A stretch of DNA of 5,380 nucleotides, taken from contig JBDTLT010000318.1 of NCBI GenBank assembly GCA_039934635.1, positions 1 to 5,380 of the forward strand, read 5' to 3'. The position numbers and the translations under genes are program-made. This document shows, in pieces, positions 1-4,995 of the stretch (the stretch's first letter is position 1; every line of letters begins with the position of its first letter). Below the pieces are notes generated by a model. It ran no database searches, was not told the DNA's origin, and was given only the letters and a program-made list of their open reading frames with translations. The DNA is from DATLFA01 sp039934635. Its GTDB lineage: Bacteria; Actinomycetota; Acidimicrobiia; Acidimicrobiales; WLNW01.

Positions 1-1145
1 CCGATCGTCATCGCCGACGAATTCGGACCGTTGCCGTAGGAGTTGACCGCGGCCACCCTGAAGAAATACGTCGTGCCGTTCGTCAGCCCGGTCACGGTGG
101 TGGCCGAGACGGTCGACGTCCCATCGACGAAGACCACGTAAGGACCACCGGCATTGGTCGCGTATTCGATGACGTAGTCAGAGATGTCGGCGGATCCACT
201 CGCGCTGGGCGCAGTCCAGGACAACGCGACCTCGTGCGATCGCGGGGTTCCGGTGACAGAAGTGGGGGCGCCCGGCGTGCCGGTGTCATACGAGATGATC
301 ACCGAGCCGTTCGCATTGTTGCCCGAGTAGAACTCGTAACCCGCGGTCAAGTTCGCGAACGCGGCGGTGCTGTTCGCACCCGGGTAACCGCCGAAACCGA
401 AGTACTCGGTAGCCGCGGCGCCGCCGTACTGCACCGTGCCTTGTTCGCCACCCTGCGCGCCACCACCGCCGGCGCCGGACGCACCGCCGTCGCAGTTGAA
501 GCCGGGGCTACAGGCGAGGCTCGTGTTCATCCCTGCCCGACCCACAGTCGATACCGCGTCGGGTCGCGCGATGTGGTTGTCCTCGGCGCGCCGTCCGACG
601 ATGGCGAGGAACTGACCGTTGCCACCGTTGCCGCCGGCACCGGCAGCAACGATGTCGGTGCCGTTCAATTGCAACACGGTTGCGGCGCCACTTCCGCCTC
701 CCCCACCGGAAGATCCGGCCGGACCCGCGATGCCGCCGGACGCCCCGTCATAGCCATCGAGAGGGTTCTGGCCACCGGCGCCGCCCGCGGCCGATCCGCG
801 GCTCGACACTCCCGTGCCACCGCCGCCGCCAACGGCGACGGTCATCTGCTGTCCCGGTGTCACCGCGATCACACCGGTCACGAGACCTCGATAGCCGCCC
901 GGTGTCGGCGAGCCTTGCGAGTCTCCTCCGCCGCGTCCGCCTTGACCCCCGGCCATCGTCACCGTGATCGCCGCGACGCCGGCCGGCACGGTGAATGTCT
1001 GCACCGTGCCCGTGTACGAAAATGTCTCCGAGACGATCGTCGCCGCGTCCGCCGGCGCGGGTGCCAACGCGAGCGTGCTCACCGCCAGGAGCAACGCCAC
1101 GACACCACTACCGACACGTCTCGAGGGGAACCACGCTTGTCTCAC
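1..1145 (-). CDS. Secreted glycine-rich protein with fibronectin type III domain (C-terminus outside window)
   Basis: An uninterrupted frame of 381 codons runs from a GTG at 1145-1143 to the window edge. Residues 1-35 form a signal peptide: Arg-containing n-region (VRQAWFPSRR), hydrophobic core at about 15-28 (VVALLLAVSTLALA), and an Ala-rich cleavage zone near APADAA. Residues about 38-110 open with the pattern ETFSYTGTVQTFTVPAGV followed by ITVTMAGGQGG, typical of bacterial glycine-rich beta domains. Gly-rich segments continue to about 286, with one Cys pair (C212, C218) that could form a disulfide. Residues about 290-381 are a fibronectin type III fold: TPGAPTSVTGTP, then VALSWTAPS, DYVIEY, the TVTGLTNGTTYFFRVAAVN signature and GNGPNS. 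The start is set by an in-frame TAA at 1172-1170; GTG is the only usual start codon after it, but no clear Shine-Dalgarno precedes it. The product is probably exported and structural or adhesive; more FN3 repeats or an anchor may follow outside the window. It need not be linked to the catabolic genes. Confidence 0.85.
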   Translation of the reverse strand, partial: MRQAWFPSRRVGSGVVALLLAVSTLALAPAPADAATIVSETFSYTGTVQTFTVPAGVAAITVTMAGGQGGRGGGDSQGSPTPGGYRGLVTGVIAVTPGQQMTVAVGGGGGTGVSSRGSAAGGAGGQNPLDGYDGASGGIAGPAGSSGGGGGSGAATVLQLNGTDIVAAGAGGNGGNGQFLAIVGRRAEDNHIARPDAVSTVGRAGMNTSLACSPGFNCDGGASGAGGGGAQGGEQGTVQYGGAAATEYFGFGGYPGANSTAAFANLTAGYEFYSGNNANGSVIISYDTGTPGAPTSVTGTPRSHEVALSWTAPSASGSADISDYVIEYATNAGGPYVVFVDGTSTVSATTVTGLTNGTTYFFRVAAVNSYGNGPNSSAMTI

Positions 1146-1168
1146 GCGAGGGTTGTCGACGGTCTTCG

Positions 1169-1197
1169 ATTACATGTTGAGGTAACCAGTGGGTACT
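1169..1197 (-). promoter_or_regulatory. Possible promoter of the glycine-rich secreted protein gene
   Basis: On the minus strand, TGTAAT (1174-1169) matches five of six bases of the -10 consensus TATAAT. It would place a transcript start close to 1162 and give a leader of under 20 bases before the GTG at 1145. At a 17-base spacing the -35 position reads AGTACC (1197-1192), a poor match to TTGACA, so the promoter would be weak, activator dependent or misidentified. The spacer contains the inverted repeat at 1182-1196. Confidence 0.25.
1182..1196. repeat. Imperfect inverted repeat, possible operator (GTAACC-AGT-GGGTAC)
   Basis: Six-base arms GTAACC and GGGTAC flank a three-base centre. Five of the six arm positions pair, which is the size and symmetry of many TetR-family operators. 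It lies between the possible -35 and -10 of the glycine-rich gene, where a bound repressor would block transcription. Its outer half-site GTAnC is also found in the palindrome at 4515-4531, but with a different spacing. Chance occurrence is quite possible at this length. Confidence 0.3.
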
Positions 1198-1210
1198 TTC
1201 CTCGGATGAG

Positions 1211-1222
1211 GGCCGTACGGCC
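1211..1222. repeat. Perfect 12-bp palindrome GGCCGTACGGCC
   Basis: The sequence equals its own reverse complement over 12 bases and lies in the short intergenic region between the TetR gene and the glycine-rich gene. It has no loop, so it is a poor hairpin, and no T-tract follows. It could be a binding site for a dimeric protein or a by-product of GC-rich composition. No function is assigned. Confidence 0.4.
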
Positions 1223-1240
1223 TACGCGGTTCGCGGGCGC

Positions 1241-1263
1241 GCCTGGGTCAACGGCACCCCGGC
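1241..1263 (-). terminator. Possible hairpin terminator after the TetR gene
   Basis: Arms GCCGGGGT and ACCCAGGC (minus strand) can pair over eight positions with one mismatch around a seven-base loop GCCGTTG. The hairpin begins 17 bases after the TAG stop of the TetR gene, the right place to end the amidohydrolase-TetR transcript. There is no downstream T-run, so it is not a canonical intrinsic terminator. GC-rich bacteria do use such tailless hairpins, but random GC-rich DNA also forms them readily. Confidence 0.3.
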
Positions 1264-1279
1264 CCGGCGCAACCTGCGA

Positions 1280-1900
1280 CTACAGCGCGTCGAGCAACGC
1301 CTGTAAACCAAATTCGAACAATTCGACGCGGTCGGGCTCGCGTGACAACTCGGCGATCAACTCGTCGTCGGCGATGTCGCGCGACCATGCCGGGTCGTCG
1401 AAGGGCGCGCGTTGCGCGGTCGGATGCCGCTCGATCGTGCGCTCCAACACCACCGACGCGATCACGTGCATCTGCAGTGCCCGCAACGACAGTGCGGCGG
1501 CCGCGCCGCGCTGACCCAGCGCGGCGAGCTCGGAGGCCATCGCGGCTTGCACCGGGACGAACATGAGCGGCGTCTTGGCCTGCTCGTGCACCAACGCGAT
1601 CAGGTGGGGCCGTTCGAGCATCTTCATACGCAGTTGCCGGGCCAGCGAGGCCATGCGCTCACGCGGTGTGCGCCCGATCGCTTCGAGCATGCCCATGTCG
1701 GCCAGCACCCGATCGACCAGCGCGTCGAGCAGCGCCCGCCGGTTGCCGACATGCCAGTAGATGCTCGTGACGGCCACGCCGAGGTCATCGCTGAGACGGC
1801 GCATCGTGAGCGCGTCGAGGCCGTCCTGTTCGACGATGCGGCCGGCGGCCTCGACCACGTCGGGCGCAGTGAGCGTCGCGGTTTCGGATTCTCTCTTCAC
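1280..1900 (-). CDS. TetR-family transcriptional repressor
   Basis: This is a cytoplasmic DNA-binding regulator of 206 residues, a normal length for the family. The N-terminal domain is clear: helix 1 at about 13-26 (PDVVEAAGRIVEQDG), then the helix-turn-helix at about 31-52 with MRRLSDDLGVAVTSIYWHV and the characteristic IYWHVGNRRALLDAL continuation. The C-terminal helices at about 70-206 form the variable ligand and dimer domain, so the effector cannot be read. The GTG at 1900-1898 is preferred because it overlaps the upstream stop in GTGA, the classic translational-coupling arrangement. An ATG at 1936 would add 12 Arg-rich residues unlike the family start and overlap the upstream gene by 40 bases. 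As last gene of the operon it probably represses its own promoter, with the palindrome at 4515-4531 as the best operator candidate. Family membership is secure; the target is inferred. Confidence 0.93.
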   Translation of the reverse strand: MKRESETATLTAPDVVEAAGRIVEQDGLDALTMRRLSDDLGVAVTSIYWHVGNRRALLDALVDRVLADMGMLEAIGRTPRERMASLARQLRMKMLERPHLIALVHEQAKTPLMFVPVQAAMASELAALGQRGAAAALSLRALQMHVIASVVLERTIERHPTAQRAPFDDPAWSRDIADDELIAELSREPDRVELFEFGLQALLDAL

Positions 1901-3198
1901 ACGGGATAGAGCGCGAAGTCGTGCCCGGTGAGCCAATGGCGCCCGACTTCTTTGACCGGCGCCCAGCGCGCGGTGAGATCGGCGGCCGTGCGCCCCTCAC
2001 CGAGTTGGCCGAGATCGGTCGGTGTCGGCCCGATCTTCTCCGCCAGCGGCGCGAGCGCGTCGACATCGAAGCCGAAGATCTCGGCGGCGCTCAGACCGAG
2101 CATGCGCCGCGTCTCGTCGATGGGGATGTCATAGAAGGTCTTGCACAGCCACTCGTGCGTGTTCGGCCACGTGCCTTCGGGGTGCGGGAAGTCGGTGCCC
2201 CACAACATGTTGTCGATGCCGATCTCGTAGCGCATGCCGAGCTCGCGCCGTTTGATGTTGGCGAGACCAGTGAAGCAGTTGCGGTCGACGTACTCGCTCG
2301 GCAGCATCGACACCGAGCCGCGGAACGCGTCGGCGCCCAGCTTTTCTGCGCCTTTTTGGCCCATGAACAAGCGATCCCACGACCACAAGAGTTGCGGCAG
2401 CCACCAGCAGCCGCCCTCGGTGACGCCGAAGCGCAGACCGGGGAACCGTTCGAACACACCCGACCAGAGAAGGAACCACATTGGGCGCGCCGGCCACCAG
2501 GTGACCTCGGTGACGTAGATGCCGAGATGGTCGCCGTACTCGGCGCGCGACGAGGCGCCCGAGTGCGTCACGATGGGCATCTGCAACTCTTCGCACAATG
2601 CCCACACCGGGTCGTAGCGACGGTCGTGATAGGGCGGTTGATTGCACCAGAGCGCAGGGATCATGACCGCGCCGAGACCCGACTCTTTCGCCCGACGAAT
2701 CTCTGCGAGCGCGTCGTCGATCGGCCCGGTGATCGGTACGAGCGCGACGCCACGACGGCGCGCCGGGCTGTGGGCACAGAGCTCGGCCAGCCAACGGTTG
2801 TGCGCCTGCGCACCGGCCAGACCGAGCACCGGGTCGAGATCGCCGGTCAGACCGAGGCCGGCCCCGAACGGCACGCACGTGCGGCTCTCGACCGCGTCGG
2901 CATCGGGATAGATGACCTCGCCCGCGACCCCGTCGCCGTCGAGCGCTTGGTCACGCTTGATCGCGTCCCAACCGCCGGCGAGCTCTTCGTCGTGCTCCGC
3001 GAACCACTTCTTCGCGTACGTGTCGTCGCGCACGCCCAGCTTGGTCGCGGCCTCGACGGCCGCCGTGCGCCCGGCGAGGAACTCGTCGAACGCGGGATGG
3101 AACTTCTTTGCCAGATACTCGCGGTATTGCTCGGTGGGCAGACCCGCGTGGCTGTCGGCCGCGATGATGAGGTAGGGATCGTTGTCGGAAATGGTCAT
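1897..3198 (-). CDS. Amidohydrolase-family (COG2159, Amidohydro_2) TIM-barrel metalloenzyme, paralog 2
   Basis: The product is a 433-residue cytoplasmic enzyme of the ACMSD-related amidohydrolase group, which includes hydrolases and non-oxidative decarboxylases. Visible motifs in order are AADSHAG (D15, H17) at the end of strand 1; DGDGVAGEVIYPDAD at 87-101; QAHNRWL at 131-137; PIVTHSG with H212; ERFPGLRFGVTEGG with E261; and LWGTDFPHPEGTWPN with D336. D15, H17, H212 and D336 would be the metal ligands, matching in type the Glu-x-His, His, Asp set recalled for gamma-resorcylate decarboxylase. The position of that enzyme's catalytic His is Glu here. Residues 229-275 are rich in Trp, hinting at an aromatic or hydrophobic pocket. 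The ATG at 3198 follows the previous gene's stop after 27 bases, with only a weak ribosome-binding site. The gene is clearly a paralog of its neighbour, sharing QAHNRWL and the C-terminal GFD-D-LAP-A-K-GP pattern. The substrate is unknown. Confidence 0.93.
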   Translation of the reverse strand: MTISDNDPYLIIAADSHAGLPTEQYREYLAKKFHPAFDEFLAGRTAAVEAATKLGVRDDTYAKKWFAEHDEELAGGWDAIKRDQALDGDGVAGEVIYPDADAVESRTCVPFGAGLGLTGDLDPVLGLAGAQAHNRWLAELCAHSPARRRGVALVPITGPIDDALAEIRRAKESGLGAVMIPALWCNQPPYHDRRYDPVWALCEELQMPIVTHSGASSRAEYGDHLGIYVTEVTWWPARPMWFLLWSGVFERFPGLRFGVTEGGCWWLPQLLWSWDRLFMGQKGAEKLGADAFRGSVSMLPSEYVDRNCFTGLANIKRRELGMRYEIGIDNMLWGTDFPHPEGTWPNTHEWLCKTFYDIPIDETRRMLGLSAAEIFGFDVDALAPLAEKIGPTPTDLGQLGEGRTAADLTARWAPVKEVGRHWLTGHDFALYPV

Positions 3199-3225
3199 GG
3201 TGTGTCCGATCTCGAGAACGACGCG

Positions 3226-4497
3226 TCAGCCGACGCGCGCGGGTTGTCCGGCGAACGCCGGACACTTGAAGGCCTCGATGGGCAGCTCGCCCGGTTGCAG
3301 GGGATGGTCGGTGTCGCGCACGCGCGGCCCGAACTTGGCGGCGACCGGCGCGAGAACGTCGAGATCGAAGCCGTAGAGCGCGGCGGCGTTGCCCCCGAGC
3401 ATGAGCGCAACTTCGTCGTGGGGCACGCCGGCAAACGCGGCGCGCATCGCCTCGCGTGAATACGGAGCGCTCGACTCTTTGTGCGGATAGTCGCTGCCCC
3501 ACATGATGCGGTCGACGCCAACCGCGTCGCGCAACGTGACTTCGGCCGGGCGGATGAAGCTTGCTCCGACATGACATTGCCTCGCCCAGTATTCACTCGG
3601 CTTCAACGACAACCGCTCGACCACCGCGCGCCCCCAGACCTGTTCTTGGGAACCACCGGCGTTGCCCATGCGATCGAAGAAGTAGTCGAGCTTCGCCAGC
3701 TCTTCGGGTACCCATGCCGTGCCCTGTTCGGTGAACACGAGCTGCAGGCCGGGGAAGCGTTCGAGCGCGCCACCGACGATGAGATGCGTGAGCGCGCGGT
3801 GGGCAAACCACGACACCTCGAGGAGGAAGATCACCGCGTCGACGTCGGTCGGACCCATCGCCGGCGATGCGCTGCCGGTGTGGTGATTGACCGGCATGCC
3901 GAGCTCTTCGCACACTTGCCACAACGGGTCGTAGCACGGGTCGAACAACTGCGGCAGCCCGAGACCCGGTGGCGTACCCGGCAACAGCACGCCACCGCGC
4001 AGGCCGGCATCGTGCGCCCATCGGATCTCGGCGACCGAAGCCTCGATGTCGTGCAACATGATCTGCACGATGCCGGCACGACGACCCGGCGTATCGGCGC
4101 AAAAGTCGACGAGCCAGCGATTGTGCGCTTGTAGACCGGCCCACCGGCGCTGCATGTCGCTCGCGGTGATCGCCGGCGGCTGTGTCGTCAACGACACTTT
4201 GGGGAAGAACGGCGGCACCGTGTTGGGAAAGATGATCTCCGCTACTTGACCGTCGGCCTCGAGATCGCGGCGACGACGCGCAGAGTCCCAGTTGCGTGCG
4301 CCGTTGTCGCCCTTCAAGTCTTCGTAGGGCATCTCGAATGACGCGGCCCATTCGTCGAAGTCGTCGCGCCACTGCGCATCGAGGTACGACCGGTAGCCCT
4401 CGATGTTGCCCCCGCCGTGGCAGTCGGCCGAGATCACGATGTAGCGGGGCGCCCCCTGCGCATCGGTGACAATGGCATCGCGTGGCACCTTGGGCAT
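3226..4497 (-). CDS. Amidohydrolase-family (COG2159, Amidohydro_2) TIM-barrel metalloenzyme, paralog 1
   Basis: This first gene of the leftward operon encodes 423 residues. Motifs are SADCHGG (D25, H27); ADGQVAEIIFPNT at 81-93; LQAHNRWLVDFC at 122-133; MPVNHHTG with H206 as the probable ligand; ERFPGLQLVFTEQG with E257; and IMWGSDYPHKESSAP with D336. D25, H27, H206 and D336 form a plausible single-metal site; E257 occupies the place of the catalytic His of the decarboxylases. Compared with paralog 2, the His-loop carries an extra His (H205) and the last barrel loop reads YPHKESS instead of FPHPEGTWPN, so the two probably handle related but different substrates. The start is uncertain: AGAGGAG (4504-4498) touches the ATG at 4497, whereas the GTG at 4488-4486 (codon 4) lies nine bases from it, a better distance. 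The difference is three residues. The gene is divergent from the VOC-SDR genes across 63 bases. Confidence 0.92.
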   Translation of the reverse strand: MPKVPRDAIVTDAQGAPRYIVISADCHGGGNIEGYRSYLDAQWRDDFDEWAASFEMPYEDLKGDNGARNWDSARRRRDLEADGQVAEIIFPNTVPPFFPKVSLTTQPPAITASDMQRRWAGLQAHNRWLVDFCADTPGRRAGIVQIMLHDIEASVAEIRWAHDAGLRGGVLLPGTPPGLGLPQLFDPCYDPLWQVCEELGMPVNHHTGSASPAMGPTDVDAVIFLLEVSWFAHRALTHLIVGGALERFPGLQLVFTEQGTAWVPEELAKLDYFFDRMGNAGGSQEQVWGRAVVERLSLKPSEYWARQCHVGASFIRPAEVTLRDAVGVDRIMWGSDYPHKESSAPYSREAMRAAFAGVPHDEVALMLGGNAAALYGFDLDVLAPVAAKFGPRVRDTDHPLQPGELPIEAFKCPAFAGQPARVG

Positions 4498-4504
4498 CTC
4501 CTCT
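4498..4504 (-). promoter_or_regulatory. Shine-Dalgarno AGAGGAG that decides the start of amidohydrolase paralog 1
   Basis: AGAGGAG on the minus strand is a strong match to the anti-Shine-Dalgarno sequence but directly abuts the ATG at 4497-4495, leaving no spacer. The GTG at 4488-4486 lies nine bases away, at a workable distance. It therefore argues that the true first codon may be GTG at 4488, unless a weaker site is used for the ATG. Confidence 0.5.
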
Positions 4505-4514
4505 GCACGCGCCT

Positions 4515-4531
4515 CTGTAGCGCTGTTACAG
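4515..4531. promoter_or_regulatory. 17-bp palindromic operator candidate between divergent operons
   Basis: The sequence CTGTAGCGCTGTTACAG has arms CTGTAnC and GnTACAG, with six of seven arm positions paired around a three-base centre. This is the size and symmetry expected for a TetR-family dimer. It sits centrally in the only non-coding gap between the amidohydrolase-TetR operon and the VOC-SDR operon, so one bound repressor could control both. It overlaps the probable extended -10 of the rightward promoter. The assignment to the TetR at 1280-1900 is inference from position. Confidence 0.6.
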
Positions 4532-4532
4532 T
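4524..4532 (+). promoter_or_regulatory. Possible extended -10 promoter element for the VOC-SDR genes
   Basis: TGTTACAGT contains the TGn extension followed by TACAGT, which matches four of six bases of TATAAT. The -35 position at 17-base spacing (4504-4509, TGCACG) is poor, as is common with extended -10 promoters. A transcript would start near 4539 and include the ribosome-binding site at 4545-4554. It overlaps the right arm of the palindrome, which suits repression. No convincing leftward promoter could be picked out in the same gap. Confidence 0.35.
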
Positions 4533-4560
4533 CACCCTACCACCAAGGGGGGAACGCACC

Positions 4561-4995
4561 ATGGCCCAGATCCTGGGACAGTTCTGTATCAACGTCACCG
4601 ACATCGAGCGGTCCATCGCATTCTGGGACGGGGTCATGGGCATCCCGTTGCAGAGCCGCACCGAGATCCCAGGCGTACTCGAGGCCGTGCTGCAAGCGCC
4701 AGAGGGCGGCTCGCGGATGCAACTCGCACAGTGGACCGAACGCGAAGGCCCTATCGACATGGGCAGCGCGATGTGGAAGCTCTATGTCAACACCCACGAC
4801 TGTCAAGGTGTCTACGACCGCGCCATAGCGGCCGGATGCGTTTCGGTGTCCGCGCCGGCACGGCTCGACCGTTGGCCCGTCACGGTCGCGTTCGTCAAGG
4901 ACCTCGACGGTTACCTGCTCGAGTTGATCGAATACCACGAAGGCATGCCGGCGGGTGTCCCCGACCCCAAGGCTGCGATGCGAAAGGCCGACTGA
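4561..4995 (+). CDS. VOC-superfamily (glyoxalase/bleomycin-resistance/dioxygenase fold) protein
   Basis: A 144-residue single-domain protein with the paired beta-alpha-beta-beta-beta modules of the vicinal oxygen chelate fold. Module 1 is FCINVTDIERSIAFWDGVMG at 8-27, followed by strands up to SRMQLAQW (51-58). Module 2 is WKLYVNTHDCQGVYDRAIAAG (72-92), then VTVAFVKDLDGYLLELIEY (107-125). The usual four metal-ligand positions appear to be Q7, Q54, K73 and E121; Gln occurs at the first position in human glyoxalase I, but Q54 and K73 are unusual, so metal binding is doubtful. Family members do isomerisation, epimerisation, ring cleavage or ligand sequestration; no reaction is assigned here. The ATG at 4561 is supported by AAGGGGGGAA (4545-4554) at good spacing and by the fold beginning right after it. 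A longer frame from 4417 would run through the divergent amidohydrolase start and is rejected. The stop overlaps the next start by one base (TGATG), so the two are co-translated. Confidence 0.9.
   Translation: MAQILGQFCINVTDIERSIAFWDGVMGIPLQSRTEIPGVLEAVLQAPEGGSRMQLAQWTEREGPIDMGSAMWKLYVNTHDCQGVYDRAIAAGCVSVSAPARLDRWPVTVAFVKDLDGYLLELIEYHEGMPAGVPDPKAAMRKAD

Noticed and set aside
440..860. Repeated GCC/GGC-rich short motifs that look like a tandem DNA repeat
   Set aside because: They are the codons of the glycine-rich domain. The unit is irregular and encodes a varied Gly/Ala/Ser sequence, so it is not a separate repeat element or CRISPR array.
234..1514. 426-codon open frame on the plus strand
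   Set aside because: It spans the glycine-rich gene, the intergenic region and the TetR C-terminus on the opposite strand. The product is Arg/Ala/Ser-rich and low in complexity; the opposite strand gives a signal peptide plus FN3 domain and a clear TetR.
2129..2878. 249-codon minus-strand frame in a different register from the second amidohydrolase
   Set aside because: It is very Arg-rich and overlaps the conserved catalytic region of the real gene in another frame. No sign of a programmed frameshift was seen.
1921..3459. 512-codon open frame on the plus strand
   Set aside because: It lies entirely antisense to the two amidohydrolase genes, whose motifs are unmistakable. Its protein is Arg/Glu/Ala-rich with no recognisable fold and no suitable upstream site. 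It is a mirror of strong codon bias in GC-rich DNA.
3481..4134. 217-codon plus-strand frame inside the first amidohydrolase gene
   Set aside because: It is fully antisense to conserved amidohydrolase motifs, and its composition is that of a shadow frame.
4417..4560. 48-residue N-terminal extension of the VOC protein
   Set aside because: It would run through the start of the divergent amidohydrolase and the operator. The VOC fold and a good ribosome-binding site both place the start at 4561.
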